Assembly: GCF_900105835.1 (NCBI RefSeq) | Contig: NZ_LT629783.1 | Span: forward strand, 4,548,501 to 4,612,500 | DNA length: 64,000 nucleotides | Direction: 5' to 3' | Source: Pseudomonas fragi | GTDB taxonomy: Bacteria; Pseudomonadota; Gammaproteobacteria; Pseudomonadales; Pseudomonadaceae | Shown here: positions 9,235 to 18,403 of the stretch, in pieces | Layout: the number at the start of each line of letters is the position of its first letter | Position numbering within the stretch: position 1 is the stretch's first letter | The notes under the pieces: generated by a model | The model's input: only the letters and a program-made list of their open reading frames with translations | What the model was told of the DNA's origin: nothing | Database searches by the model: none | Translations under genes and position numbers: made by a program

Positions 9235-9885
9235 CTAGGTTCGTATCAAGTGGCCGCTGGCCGCAAGTAATTGACCGTCCAATAATGCGCCTTGCTCGTC
9301 AAGAGACAAGCGACCTTCGGCAAACCAGCGCACTGCAAGCGGATAAATCCGGTGTTCCTGGGCGTGAACCCGTTGCGCCAGACTGTGTGGCGAGTCATCG
9401 GACTCTACCGGTATCACTGCCTGTACGACCAGAGGCCCGCCGTCGAGTTCCTCGGTCACAAAGTGCACGCTGCAGCCGTGCTCGCCATCACCCGCTTCCA
9501 GCGCCCGCTGATGGGTGTGCAAGCCTTTGTACTTGGGCAGCAGGGAGGGGTGGATATTGAGCAGGCGCCCCTGATAGTGACGCACGAAATCTGCGCTGAG
9601 AATGCGCATGAACCCGGCCAGAACCACCAGTTGCGGTTTGAATTCGTCGATGACTTCGATCAGTGCAGCATCGAAGGCCTCGCGGCCCTCGAATGCCTTG
9701 TGATCCAGTACGCGGGTATCGATACCCGCGTCTTTGGCGCGTTGCAGGCCGTAGGCGTCGGCGCGGTTGGAGATAACCGCGCGGATGTTTGCCGGGCTGG
9801 CCTTGACGTCATCGCTGTCGATCAAGGCCTGCAAGTTGCTGCCGGTGCCGGAAAGCAGCACCACTACATCACAGGTATCAGGCAT
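9235..9885 (-). CDS. purN: Phosphoribosylglycinamide formyltransferase
   Basis: PurN transfers a formyl group from 10-formyltetrahydrofolate to GAR, the third step of purine synthesis. The protein is 216 residues. The phosphate loop is VVLLSGTGSNLQALID, and the catalytic Asn-His-Asp set lies in LLNIHPSLLPKYKGLHTHQRAL and CSVHFVTEELDGGPLVVQ. Its ATG shares one base with the purM stop, so translation is coupled to purM. It is the second gene of a purM-purN-DUF3108 operon on the minus strand. Confidence 0.96.
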   Translation of the reverse strand: MPDTCDVVVLLSGTGSNLQALIDSDDVKASPANIRAVISNRADAYGLQRAKDAGIDTRVLDHKAFEGREAFDAALIEVIDEFKPQLVVLAGFMRILSADFVRHYQGRLLNIHPSLLPKYKGLHTHQRALEAGDGEHGCSVHFVTEELDGGPLVVQAVIPVESDDSPHSLAQRVHAQEHRIYPLAVRWFAEGRLSLDEQGALLDGQLLAASGHLIRT

Positions 9886-10943
9886 TAGTGCGCCTTGATG
9901 TTTTGCAGCTCAACTTGCGCAGCGCCTTCAGCGGCGGTTGCGATCTGGCCGATGACCCAAGGCTGCTCGCCCGCTTCACGCAGTACGTTCAGCGCGGTTT
10001 CAACATCGGCCTGGGCCACGCAGATCACCATGCCAACACCGCAGTTCAGCACGCGGTGCATTTCGTGCTCGTCCACGTTGCCTTTTTCCTGCAGCCAGTC
10101 GAATACGGCAGGGCGCTGCCAGCTGGCAACGTCAACCACGGCCTGGGCGCCTTTTGGCAGAACGCGCGGGATGTTGTCGAGCAGGCCACCACCAGTGATG
10201 TGGGCCATTGCCTTGACCACGCCGGTTTCCTTGATCAGCTTGAGCAACGGCTTGACGTAGATGCGGGTCGGCGCCATCAGCAGGTCGGTCAGTGGCTTGC
10301 CGTCGAGCTGGATGTTTTCGATGTCGGCACCCGACACTTCGATGATCTTGCGGATCAGCGAGTAGCCGTTGGAGTGCGGGCCCGAGGACGGCAGGGCGAG
10401 CAGGGCGTCGCCGGCCGCTACTTTGGAACCGTCGATGATCTCGGATTTTTCGACAACGCCAACGCAGAAGCCGGCCAGGTCGTAGTCTTCGCCTTCGTAC
10501 ATGCCTGGCATTTCAGCGGTTTCGCCGCCCACCAGGGAGCAACCGGACAGTTCGCAGCCAGCGCCGATACCGGTAACCACCTGGGTTGCGGTTTCAACGT
10601 TGAGCTTGCCGGTGGCGTAGTAGTCAAGGAAGAACAGAGGCTCGGCGCCGCATACGATCAGGTCGTTGACGCACATGGCAACCAGGTCGATACCGATGCT
10701 GTCGTGCTTGTTCAGGTTCAGCGCCAGGCGCAGCTTGGTGCCGACGCCGTCAGTGCCGGAAACCAGAACAGGCTGCTTGTAGCCAGCCGGAATTTCGCAG
10801 AGGGCGCCAAAACCGCCGAGGCCGCCCATCACTTCCGGGCGTGCAGTGCGCTTGGCCACGCTCTTGATGCGTTCGACCAATGCTTCACCGGCGTCGATGT
10901 CTACACCGGCGTCTTTGTAGCTCAGGGATGGTTGCTTGCTCAT
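9885..10943 (-). CDS. purM: Phosphoribosylformylglycinamidine cyclo-ligase (AIR synthetase)
   Basis: PurM closes the imidazole ring, converting FGAM to AIR with ATP. The 352-residue protein shows the family signatures [20 protein letters not shown] at the N terminus, [14 protein letters not shown], the metal/ATP motif [11 protein letters not shown], and [17 protein letters not shown]. It is the first gene of the operon and is divergent from the DUF2066 gene. The 370-base gap between the two (10944-11314) should carry both promoters; a TATAAG-like sequence near 11175 is compatible with a plus-strand promoter. No purine-repressor operator is recognisable. Confidence 0.96.
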   Translation of the reverse strand: MSKQPSLSYKDAGVDIDAGEALVERIKSVAKRTARPEVMGGLGGFGALCEIPAGYKQPVLVSGTDGVGTKLRLALNLNKHDSIGIDLVAMCVNDLIVCGAEPLFFLDYYATGKLNVETATQVVTGIGAGCELSGCSLVGGETAEMPGMYEGEDYDLAGFCVGVVEKSEIIDGSKVAAGDALLALPSSGPHSNGYSLIRKIIEVSGADIENIQLDGKPLTDLLMAPTRIYVKPLLKLIKETGVVKAMAHITGGGLLDNIPRVLPKGAQAVVDVASWQRPAVFDWLQEKGNVDEHEMHRVLNCGVGMVICVAQADVETALNVLREAGEQPWVIGQIATAAEGAAQVELQNIKAH

Positions 10944-11314
10944 AATCCAGGCCTTTAGGGGGGATTCGGGGGTATCGACCGAGTTCAGGGGGCAGGCTTG
11001 CCAGTGCTCTTTGAGTGCTGCAGAGCATTTGCACGGTGCCCGGCTGTTGCCGGTCTGCGAAGGCGCGCGATTTTATCAGGCTTGAAGGGCAGCGGCCATC
11101 CTCGGGCCGACAGGCAGGGTTATATCTGGCGAAAAAAACCTTTTTTAGTCGTACTTGGGTCTGCGCGCGGGCCTGTATAAGGTATAGAGAAGTTTTGTTA
11201 CCGCGTGAAAACGCGAAGCGGGCGTGAATGATTTGGCTGCGGCCGTGTCTGAAGTCTGTTCGAGTGTTTTTATGGCGTCCTTATCAGGCTGCTTTTTGTC
11301 ATCGGGAATCTTTC
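10944..11314. other. Divergent intergenic region purM / DUF2066 gene
   Basis: About 370 bases without a convincing gene. The side near purM is GC-rich. The middle has an A/T stretch near 11130-11150, then TTGGGT and TATAAG hexamer-like sequences 15 bases apart (about 11155-11181), which may be a plus-strand promoter. No operator or repeat is evident. Confidence 0.4.
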
Positions 11315-12349
11315 ATGCGTCTTAGCCAATTTTTAGCTGTCGGCTGTTTATCTTTTTTTAGCCTGGCCAGTCATGCCGAAATTTTAACGGGGCTGTATCA
11401 GGTCCGCGAGCCGGTCGCCAGCCAGTCACCAGATGAGCGTATCCAGGCCACGCAAAAAGCCCTGGAGACCCTGGTGCTGCGTTTGACCGGGGATGCCAAG
11501 GCGCTTCAAAGCCCCGGGCTTGAGGCGATTCGCAAGGACCCGCAGCAAATCATCAGCCGGTTTGGCTATGACGCCGGCCCGCCGGAAAGCCTGCAGGTCG
11601 ATTTCGACCCGGTCAGCACTGATCGTGCTTTACGCCAGGCTGGTTTGTCGCTGTGGGGCAGCAACCGTCCGGCATTGCTCGGCTGGTGGCTGAACGACTC
11701 GATCGAGGGTTCGAGTCTGGTCGGTGACGGTCAGTCCGTGGCCGAGCCGTTGCGTCGCGCCGCACAGCATCGTGGCTTGCCGTTGCGCTTGCCGTTGGCA
11801 GACTTGAGTGAGCAGCTGGTGGGTACCGCAGAAAACCTTGAGGGCAGCAACCCTGCCCCATTGAAGGACGCTTCCGAGCGTTACGGGGCTGATGCCCTGC
11901 TGGCCGTGCATGCCCGTGAAGACGATGGCAAGTGGACAGCCAAGTGGCGCCTGTGGGTCGGTGACCAGCAAGAGCAGGGCAGTGCTCAGGCAGCGGATCA
12001 GGCCGCCCTGGCGGATGCCGTGATGCTGGCGGTGAGCGAGCGTCTGGCCCCGCGTTATGCCGTCAAGCCGGGGGTGTCCTCGGAGCAGTTGCTGGAGGTG
12101 CAGGGCATGACGCTGCAACGCTACGCCCAGTTGGGACATTTGCTTGAGCCGTTTGGCGCGCAACTTAAGCGTGTCGACGGTGATCGTATTGTGTATCTGG
12201 TCAACGGCAGTGCCGAGCAGTTGCGCTCGCAACTGGGGCTGGCGCAGTTGCAGGAAGTACCGGCAGGGCAGGTGCCTGCAGTGACGGATGCAGGGCAGGC
12301 GCCAGGTCTGGCTGCGGTGCCGGCAGCACAGTTGCGGTTTCGCTGGTAG
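11315..12349 (+). CDS. DUF2066 domain exported protein
   Basis: A 344-residue protein with a signal peptide (MRLSQFLAVGCLSFFSLASHA, cleavage near residue 21) and the DUF2066 pattern: LTGLYQVREPVASQSPDERIQA, then ALETLVLRLTGD and QQIISRFGYD. Family members are periplasmic or lipoprotein-like and of unknown role. The ATG at 11315 is preferred because it opens the signal peptide directly; the frame is open from 11228 but the extra 29 residues are not export-like. The C terminus is rich in Ala, Pro and Gln. It precedes a PerM-family gene and hda, an arrangement kept in Pseudomonas. Confidence 0.85.
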   Translation: MRLSQFLAVGCLSFFSLASHAEILTGLYQVREPVASQSPDERIQATQKALETLVLRLTGDAKALQSPGLEAIRKDPQQIISRFGYDAGPPESLQVDFDPVSTDRALRQAGLSLWGSNRPALLGWWLNDSIEGSSLVGDGQSVAEPLRRAAQHRGLPLRLPLADLSEQLVGTAENLEGSNPAPLKDASERYGADALLAVHAREDDGKWTAKWRLWVGDQQEQGSAQAADQAALADAVMLAVSERLAPRYAVKPGVSSEQLLEVQGMTLQRYAQLGHLLEPFGAQLKRVDGDRIVYLVNGSAEQLRSQLGLAQLQEVPAGQVPAVTDAGQAPGLAAVPAAQLRFRW

Positions 12350-12384
12350 GTTTTTGTCTTCTTTATATAAGGATGGGGTGGCTC

Positions 12385-13458
12385 ATGGCTGATTCGCGAC
12401 GGTGGGTGTGGTGGGGTGTGGCGCTGGGGTTCGCCCTTTTTGTGTATTTCCTGCATCCGATACTCACGCCATTTCTGGTCGCGATCGTCCTGGCCTATAT
12501 GTTCGATCCTGTGGTCGACCGGCTGGAAAGGTTCGGGCTTTCAAGAACCTGGGGCGTGGTGGCGGTCTTTACCGTGTTCACTGTCATTTTGATGACATTG
12601 TTGCTGGTACTGGTGCCGCTGCTGGCCAAGCAGCTGTTGAAGCTCTATCAATTGGCACCGCAGATCCTCGACTGGTTGCAGCACACCGCAATGCCGTGGG
12701 TGCAGGCCAAGTTCGGTTTGAGTGACAGTTTCTGGAAGTTCGACAAGATCAAGGCAGCGATCACCGAGCACATGGGGCAGGCCACTGACATTGTTGGCAT
12801 CGTCTTGTCCCAGGCCACGGCTTCCAGCCTGGCGCTGATCGGCTTTTTGGCCAATCTGGTGCTGATTCCGGTGGTGGCGTTCTACCTGTTGCGTGACTGG
12901 AACGTCATGATGGCCAAGATTCGCGGCTTGTTGCCGCGCGCCCGGGCCGAGCAGATTGTGTCGCTGGCCAAGGAGTGTCACGACGTGCTTGGCGCGTTTG
13001 TGCGCGGGCAGTTGCTGGTGATGCTGGCACTGGGGGTGATCTACTCGGCAGGCCTGATGCTGGTCGGCCTCGAGTTGGGCCTGTTGATCGGCTTGATGGC
13101 AGGGGTAGCGGCCATCGTGCCGTATATGGGCTTTATTGTCGGTATCGGTGCGGCGTTGGTCGCCGGTTTGTTCCAGTTTGGCGGGGATCTGTATCCGATG
13201 CTCGGCATCGTGGCGGTGTTTATGGTCGGTCAGGCGCTGGAGGGCACGGTCCTTACGCCACTGCTGGTGGGCGACAAGATCGGCATGCACCCGGTGGCGG
13301 TGATCTTCGCGATTCTGGCGGGCGGCGAGCTGTTCGGTTTTACCGGGGTCTTGCTGGCTTTGCCGGTCGCGGCCGTGATCATGGTGCTGGTGCGTCATGT
13401 GCAGGATCTGTACAAGGACTCCCAGGTCTATAAAGGCAGTGAAGACCCGCAGTTGTAA
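12385..13458 (+). CDS. AI-2E/PerM family membrane transporter
   Basis: A 357-residue inner-membrane protein of the AI-2E transporter (PerM) family. Hydrophobic segments occur at about 8-40, 60-85, 145-170, 205-240, 245-290 and 300-340, with the long amphipathic region in between typical of the family (LVPLLAKQLLKLYQLAPQIL). Family motifs include IVPYMGFIVGIGAALVAG and a late LVGDKIGMHPVAVIFAILAGG. The substrate is unknown; the autoinducer name is historical. An alternative start at 12373 lies on top of the ribosome site, so 12385 (MADSRRWVWW) is chosen. Confidence 0.88.
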   Translation: MADSRRWVWWGVALGFALFVYFLHPILTPFLVAIVLAYMFDPVVDRLERFGLSRTWGVVAVFTVFTVILMTLLLVLVPLLAKQLLKLYQLAPQILDWLQHTAMPWVQAKFGLSDSFWKFDKIKAAITEHMGQATDIVGIVLSQATASSLALIGFLANLVLIPVVAFYLLRDWNVMMAKIRGLLPRARAEQIVSLAKECHDVLGAFVRGQLLVMLALGVIYSAGLMLVGLELGLLIGLMAGVAAIVPYMGFIVGIGAALVAGLFQFGGDLYPMLGIVAVFMVGQALEGTVLTPLLVGDKIGMHPVAVIFAILAGGELFGFTGVLLALPVAAVIMVLVRHVQDLYKDSQVYKGSEDPQL

Positions 13459-13476
13459 GCCGGGGCACTGTGTCGG

Positions 13477-13508
13477 GGCGGGGGCATCGCGAGGTGCCCC
13501 CGCTTTTT
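13477..13508 (+). terminator. Intrinsic terminator after the PerM gene
   Basis: A GC-rich stem, GCGGGGGCA with GTGCCCCCGC, is followed by TTTTTTA. It separates the PerM gene from the hda promoter region at 13509-13682. Confidence 0.8.
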
Positions 13509-13682
13509 TATGCGCGCAAGGCGGTTCTCGGTCGTCAGAAAAAGCCCAATCAATCCAAGACCTTAACGCAAACCTTTGATTTTGCTCGTGGTCTGTTACA
13601 TTGTGTGCCCAGCGACACGGGTATAAACTTTTCAAACCTTACACAGAGGCCACTAACGGTTCGTTTGAACTGTTCAGTCAGC

Positions 13683-14387
13683 ATGAAACCGATTCAGCTG
13701 CCCCTAGGTGTGCGTCTGCGTGATGACGCTACCTTCATAAATTACTATCCAGGCGCCAATGCCGCTGCACTCGGCTATGTCGAACGTCTGTGCGAAGCCG
13801 ACGCCGGCTGGACAGAAAGCCTGATTTACTTGTGGGGCAAGCATGGCGTGGGGCGTACGCACCTGCTGCAGGCCGCTTGCCTGCGTTTTGAGCAGATGGG
13901 TGAGCCGGCGGTTTACCTGCCTCTGGCCGAGTTGCTGGACCGCGGCATAGAAATCCTCGACAACCTTGAGCAGTACGAACTGGTTTGCCTGGATGACCTG
14001 CAGGCGGTGGCCGGGCGTGCGGACTGGGAAGAGGCGCTGTTTCATCTGTTCAACCGGTTGCGTGACAGCGGTCGGCGCCTGTTGATTGCAGCGTCCACCT
14101 CGCCCCGTGAACTGCCGATCAAGCTGGCGGACCTCAAGTCCCGGCTAACCATGGCGCTGGTGTTTCAGATGCGCCCCCTGTCTGATGAAGACAAGCTGCG
14201 GGCCTTGCAGCTGCGCGCATCGCGCCGTGGCCTGCACCTGACCGACGAAGTCGGGCATTTTATTCTGACCCGCGGCACTCGCAGCATGAGTGCCCTGTTC
14301 GATTTGCTCGAACGGCTCGATCAGGCGTCCTTGCAAGCGCAGCGCAAGCTGACCATTCCCTTCCTCAAAGAAACCCTGGGCTGGTAG
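13683..14387 (+). CDS. hda: DnaA regulatory inactivator Hda
   Basis: Hda binds the DNA-loaded sliding clamp and promotes hydrolysis of DnaA-bound ATP, preventing re-initiation. The 234-residue protein starts with MKPIQLPLGVRLRDDATF, containing the QLPLGV clamp-binding motif. The AAA+ features are the Walker A-like GKHGVGRTHLLQ, Walker B LVCLDDLQ, and the sensor/arginine-finger region ELPIKLADLKSRL. The ATG at 13683 is chosen because the clamp motif must be near the N terminus; the frame is open from 13470, across the terminator. DnaA-box-like sequences occur elsewhere in this window (32.6 kb). Confidence 0.95.
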   Translation: MKPIQLPLGVRLRDDATFINYYPGANAAALGYVERLCEADAGWTESLIYLWGKHGVGRTHLLQAACLRFEQMGEPAVYLPLAELLDRGIEILDNLEQYELVCLDDLQAVAGRADWEEALFHLFNRLRDSGRRLLIAASTSPRELPIKLADLKSRLTMALVFQMRPLSDEDKLRALQLRASRRGLHLTDEVGHFILTRGTRSMSALFDLLERLDQASLQAQRKLTIPFLKETLGW

Positions 14388-14612
14388 TTCAGCCCTTTAA
14401 AACTGCGGTCTGCACCCAATTTTGGCAGTTTTCAGGCGCCAGAAATCCTGCGCGGCCCAAGGGCTGTTTGCGCAAAATCTATCGTCAGGGGTGTAAAGCC
14501 TTAGATGTCGCGACAAAACCATCAAGTCACATTTAGATCGATTGAATTTGCAAATGAGGATCATAGAAGGCATAGTCGCGGCTACTTTTTCTAATAAGCC
14601 ACGGTCGTGCCC

Positions 14613-15239
14613 ATGCTAAAGCGCTTCGCACCCCTCGTGCCCCTCGCACTCGTTACCCTGTTGTTTGGTTGCGCTGCCCACACGCCAGTGTCGCAGCAAG
14701 TGGTCCAGGCTCAGGTTCAAAAGTCATCTTCGGTCTCGCAAACTTCCGCTCTTTATCAGGAAGAACTGGCAACCGAAAAAGAACTGGCTGAATTTTCCTC
14801 CAACAGCAAGCCTTACGAACTGCCGGCCCTGGCTGACAGCATTCTTGAGCGCGGCATGTCCTTGATCGGTACCCGTTACCGGTTTGGCGGCACCTCTGAA
14901 GCGGGCTTCGATTGCAGCGGCTTTATTGGCTACCTGTTCAAGGAAGAAGCCGGTATGCAGTTACCGCGTTCGACCCGCGAAATGATCAACGTAAAAGCAC
15001 CGTTGGTCGCGCGAAACAATCTGAAACCAGGTGATTTGCTGTTCTTCAGCACCAATGGTCGTGGCCGTGTGAGCCATGCCGGGATTTACTTGGGCGATGA
15101 CCAGTTTATCCACTCCAGCAGCCGTCGCAGCGGGGGTGTACGGATTGACAACCTGGGTGACAGCTACTGGAGCAAGACCTTTATTGAGGCCAAACGCGCC
15201 CTGGCGATGGCCCCTGCGAGCGTAGTCGCCCGCAAGTAA
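14613..15239 (+). CDS. NlpC/P60 lipoprotein, peptidoglycan endopeptidase
   Basis: A 208-residue lipoprotein. The signal peptide ends in a lipobox LLFGC with the lipidated Cys20. An NlpC/P60 domain follows at about 75-195, with the catalytic Cys101 in FDCSGF, His155 in VSHAGIYL and His167 in FIHSSS. Such enzymes cleave peptide stems of peptidoglycan during cell-wall growth. A GTG two codons upstream (14607) is an alternative start. A paralogue with the same layout follows 146 bases later. Hydrolase activity is inferred from the intact triad. The 225 bases upstream hold no gene. Confidence 0.92.
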   Translation: MLKRFAPLVPLALVTLLFGCAAHTPVSQQVVQAQVQKSSSVSQTSALYQEELATEKELAEFSSNSKPYELPALADSILERGMSLIGTRYRFGGTSEAGFDCSGFIGYLFKEEAGMQLPRSTREMINVKAPLVARNNLKPGDLLFFSTNGRGRVSHAGIYLGDDQFIHSSSRRSGGVRIDNLGDSYWSKTFIEAKRALAMAPASVVARK

Positions 15240-15303
15240 AGTTAATGTCTTACTTGAAGTTCGGCCGCTAAGGGCTAGAATTCAGAGACATTGTTAAATT
15301 CCT

Positions 15304-15335
15304 GAAGCCGCGAGGGTCCTTCCTGTCGCGGCTTC
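15304..15335. repeat. Inverted repeat between the two NlpC/P60 genes
   Basis: The arms GAAGCCGCGA and TCGCGGCTTC are perfect 10-bp complements around a 12-base loop. There is no T tract after it, so it is either a weak terminator or an RNA element in the leader of the second lipoprotein gene (start 15385). Confidence 0.6.
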
Positions 15336-15384
15336 GGGTTTCGCGGCCTGAGTTGCCGTATCCAGAATCAGGAACATTCTGTTT

Positions 15385-15924
15385 ATGTCGACCATGGCCC
15401 GAGCTCTACTTTTGACTCTAGCAGCACTGCTCAGTGCCTGCGCAAACCGCCCGGCCCCGGTTGCGGTACCCACCAAGCCCGTCGTATTCATCAACCCTGC
15501 CGATGAGACTTCACCCATAGCCGCAGACGTATTGTTTCGCGCCTTGGGTCTGGTGGGCACGCCTTATCGCTGGGGTGGTAATACACCGGATTCGGGCTTT
15601 GATTGCAGCGGCCTGATCAAGTATGTGTACAACGATGCCGCAGGTATTTCGCTGCCGCGCACCACTCGCGAGATGATCGTGATGCAGGCGCAGAACATCG
15701 GCCAGGACAAGCTGCAAACCGGTGACCTGCTGTTCTTTGCCACCAATGGCGGCTCCCAGGTCAGTCATGCCGGGATATATGTGGGCGAAGGCCGTTTTGT
15801 ACACGCACCGGCCACTGGCGGTACGGTCAAGCTGGACAGCCTGAACAAAGCCTACTGGCAAAAAGCCTATCTGAATGCCAAGCGAGTGTTGCCGACCGAG
15901 CAGCATCTGGCGCGGTTGCCGTAA
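15385..15924 (+). CDS. NlpC/P60 lipoprotein, second copy
   Basis: A 179-residue paralogue of the preceding gene. The signal peptide ends in the lipobox LLSAC with Cys19. The catalytic set is intact: Cys74 in FDCSGL, His128 in VSHAGIYV and His140 in FVHAPA. The linker between lipid anchor and domain is shorter than in the first copy (about 30 instead of 60 residues), so the active site should sit closer to the membrane. A Met three codons in (15394) is an alternative start. The pair probably arose by tandem duplication and divergence. Confidence 0.92.
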   Translation: MSTMARALLLTLAALLSACANRPAPVAVPTKPVVFINPADETSPIAADVLFRALGLVGTPYRWGGNTPDSGFDCSGLIKYVYNDAAGISLPRTTREMIVMQAQNIGQDKLQTGDLLFFATNGGSQVSHAGIYVGEGRFVHAPATGGTVKLDSLNKAYWQKAYLNAKRVLPTEQHLARLP

Positions 15925-15931
15925 GGCAAGA

Positions 15932-16007
15932 GCCCCTCACCCCAACCCTCCCGGAGTCGCGTGCGGTCAGTTCCCTCTCCCTTTGGGAGAGGGCTAGGGT
16001 GAGGGTC
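15932..16007. repeat. Inverted repeat of the CCCTCACCCCAACCCTC family
   Basis: The left arm CCCCTCACCCCAACCCTCCC is complementary to the right arm GGGAGAGGGCTAGGGTGAGG. It lies between convergent genes. A second member of the same family is at 62223-62330. Confidence 0.75.
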
Positions 16008-16021
16008 GTTCTGCCAGTTAC

Positions 16022-17329
16022 TTACTGGCCCGACACCCGCCAAACCTTGTTGCCTACATCATCGGCCACCAACAAATCCCCCTGCTTGTCGATTTCCACG
16101 CCCACTGGCCGGCCCATGGCTTTTTCGTCTTTGTTGAGAAATCCGCTCAGCACATCGATCGGCATGCCTGTCGGTTTACCTTGGGCAAAGGGCACGAAAA
16201 TCACTTTGTAACCACTGTGCGGCTTGCGATTCCAGGAGCCGTGCTGGCCAATAAAGACGCCTTCAGTAAAGCCAGGCAATCTACTGCCTTCGGCAAAACT
16301 CAGGCCCAGCGACGCTGTGTGCGGGCCCACGGCGTAATCCGGGGCAATGGCTTTGGCCACCAGTTCGGGGTTTTGCGGATTGACCCGCGCATCCACATGC
16401 TGGCCGTAATAGCTGTAGGGCCAGCCATAGAAGCCGCCATCCTGCACTGACGTGATGTAGTCGGGCACCAGGTCGCTGCCGATTTCGTCACGTTCGTTAA
16501 CCGCAGTCCACAGCTTGCCGGTGACCGGTTCCCAGGCCATGCCGTTGGGGTTGCGCAGGCCGGAGGCAAAAATGCGCTGGCTGCCTGTGGCCGGGTCGAC
16601 TTCCCAGATTGCGGCGCGACCTTGCTCCTGATCCATCCCGTTCTCGCCCACGTTGCTGTTGGAACCGACGGTCACATACAGTTTTTTGCCGTCGGGGCTG
16701 GCGATCACGTTTTTGGTCCAGTGATGATTCAGCGGCCCGCCGGGCAAGTCGGCGACCTTGACGGGTTGGGCGCTGATGCGGTCTTCGCCGGCTTGATAAG
16801 GGAAGCGCAGCAGCTTGTCGGTGTCTGCGACATACAAATCGTTGCCCACCAGCGTCATGCCAAAGGGCGAATTCAGATTCTCGATAAATACGGTGCGGGT
16901 TTCGGCCACGCCGTCGTGGTCCGCATCGCGGAGCAAGGTAATCCGGTTCGCGCTCGGCACACCGGCCCCGGCGCGGGCCATGACCTTGTCCGCGATCCAG
17001 CCCTTGATGCCCTTGCTGTCGTCCGGTTTGGCCGGCGAGTTGGTTTCGGCTACCAGCACATCGCCATTGGGCAGCACATAGAGCCAGCGCGGGTGGTCGA
17101 GGTGTTCGGCGAAGGCGGCTACCTTCAGGCCCGCAGCGGCGGTGGGTGTGGCGCCATTGGCCCAGCCGATCGCCGGGGCGATATTGACGGTGGGGATCAG
17201 GGTCTTGTTGGGTTCGGGCAGTTTCGGCGATGGGCCGGTACCATCCGCCACTTGCAGGGTCGAACTCTCACCGCAGGCAGCCAGCCCGACCGCAAGTACG
17301 ATGACAACAGCGTGCTGGGGCTTGAGCAT
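16022..17329 (-). CDS. Sorbosone dehydrogenase/PQQ-type sugar dehydrogenase-like lipoprotein
   Basis: A 435-residue protein with a lipoprotein signal (GLAAC lipobox at about residue 19), hence anchored in the cell envelope. The body fits the soluble glucose/sorbosone dehydrogenase beta-propeller: [58 protein letters not shown] and [16 protein letters not shown], the last two near the substrate/PQQ site in known relatives. The real substrate is unknown. The ATG at 17329 is chosen over 17341 because a GGAG site lies 7 bases before it and would overlap the coding region otherwise. It diverges from the cobalamin riboswitch. Confidence 0.85.
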   Translation of the reverse strand: MLKPQHAVVIVLAVGLAACGESSTLQVADGTGPSPKLPEPNKTLIPTVNIAPAIGWANGATPTAAAGLKVAAFAEHLDHPRWLYVLPNGDVLVAETNSPAKPDDSKGIKGWIADKVMARAGAGVPSANRITLLRDADHDGVAETRTVFIENLNSPFGMTLVGNDLYVADTDKLLRFPYQAGEDRISAQPVKVADLPGGPLNHHWTKNVIASPDGKKLYVTVGSNSNVGENGMDQEQGRAAIWEVDPATGSQRIFASGLRNPNGMAWEPVTGKLWTAVNERDEIGSDLVPDYITSVQDGGFYGWPYSYYGQHVDARVNPQNPELVAKAIAPDYAVGPHTASLGLSFAEGSRLPGFTEGVFIGQHGSWNRKPHSGYKVIFVPFAQGKPTGMPIDVLSGFLNKDEKAMGRPVGVEIDKQGDLLVADDVGNKVWRVSGQ

Positions 17330-17468
17330 ATGAATCTCCATGAGGTTTTGGTCTTGTCAGTCATAGAGAAGCGTAGCGGGTTAAAGGTTCAGCCCGGGCG
17401 CCGGATTAAGCCCTTTGTCGGCAGCTTTAATTGACGCTCCACCCCCAACCCTCTAACCTTCGCGGCTT

Positions 17469-17700
17469 GTTTCAGGTGCTCTGTGGCCATTGGCCGACAG
17501 GGTGAAACAGGGAAGCCGGTGAGGGCGTGTTTGACCCACACAACCGCCACGATCCCGGCGCTGCCCCCGCAACGGTAAACGAGTCAACGCCACGCTCAGT
17601 GCCACTGTGTTTTTTTGCACGGGAAGGCGCGTGGACAAGGACTGCTCTCGCCGAGCCGCCCGCTTGTGAGCCCGGAGACCGGCCTGATCCATCCACCACT
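17469..17700 (+). promoter_or_regulatory. Cobalamin (adenosylcobalamin) riboswitch
   Basis: The conserved B12-element blocks occur in order: a TTTCAGGTGCTC start helix, GGGTGAAACAGGGAAGCCGG, GCCCCCGCAACGGTAA, CAGTGCCACTG, CACGGGAAGG, and the B12 box GAGCCCGGAGACCGGCCTG. The element is about 230 bases and ends about 80 bases before the cobO start. It should lower expression of the downstream cob operon when adenosylcobalamin is abundant. The switch mechanism, transcriptional or translational, is not resolved; no strong T tract precedes cobO, which favours translational control. Confidence 0.94.
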
Positions 17701-17781
17701 CTCGCGGCGGGCGATGCAGTGTGTTGTTCAAGAATCCCCCCGCCTCCCGTTTGCATCATCGAGCCCCAACGGAGAGCTGCC

Positions 17782-18393
17782 ATGAACGAATCCCCCGAAC
17801 GCGACGAACGTCACCAGGCGCGCATGCTGCGCAAAAAAGCTGTTATGGACGAGCGTATTGCCAGCTCGCCCAACGAGTGCGGGCTGCTGCTGGTATTGAC
17901 CGGCAACGGCAAAGGCAAAAGCAGCTCCGCCTTTGGCATGCTGGCCCGGGCCATGGGCCACGGCATGCAGTGTGGCGTGGTGCAATTTATCAAGGGCCGC
18001 AACAGCACCGGCGAGGAGATTTTCTTCCGCCGTTTCCCCGAGCAGGTGCGTTATCACGTCATGGGCGAAGGCTTTACCTGGGAAACCCAGGATCGCCAGC
18101 GCGATATCGCCGCCGCTGAAGCAGCGTGGGAAGTGTCCCGCGAGATGCTGCGCGACCCGTCCATTGGCCTGGTAGTGCTCGATGAGCTGAATATCGCGCT
18201 CAAGCACGGTTACCTCGACCTGGAGCAGGTGCTCGCCGACCTGCAAGCCCGCCCGCCCATGCAGCATGTGCTGGTCACCGGCCGTGGCGCCAAACCTGAA
18301 CTGATTGATCTGGCCGATACCGTTACTGAAATGGGTGTGGTCAAACACGCTTTTCAGGCCGGGATCAAAGCCCAGAAAGGCATCGAATTGTGA
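17782..18393 (+). CDS. cobO: Cob(I)yrinic acid a,c-diamide adenosyltransferase
   Basis: CobO (BtuR/CobA type) attaches the adenosyl group to reduced corrinoid. The 203-residue protein has the P-loop TGNGKGKSSSA at about 40-50, the VVQFIKGRNSTGEE segment and the VVLDELNIALKHGYL motif of this family. It is the first gene after the cobalamin riboswitch. A GGAGAG ribosome site precedes the ATG at 17782. The reading frame is open back through the riboswitch to 17527, but that part is RNA, not protein. Ten bases separate it from cobB. Confidence 0.95.
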   Translation: MNESPERDERHQARMLRKKAVMDERIASSPNECGLLLVLTGNGKGKSSSAFGMLARAMGHGMQCGVVQFIKGRNSTGEEIFFRRFPEQVRYHVMGEGFTWETQDRQRDIAAAEAAWEVSREMLRDPSIGLVVLDELNIALKHGYLDLEQVLADLQARPPMQHVLVTGRGAKPELIDLADTVTEMGVVKHAFQAGIKAQKGIEL

Positions 18394-18403
18394 GTGTTGA
18401 AGT

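Noticed and set aside
9888..10958. 356-residue open frame opposite purM
   Set aside because: Shadow of purM. The purM protein matches its family from end to end.
13509..13682. Coding extension of hda across 13470-13682
   Set aside because: It would run through a terminator and place the clamp-binding QLPLGV motif far from the N terminus, where Hda needs it.
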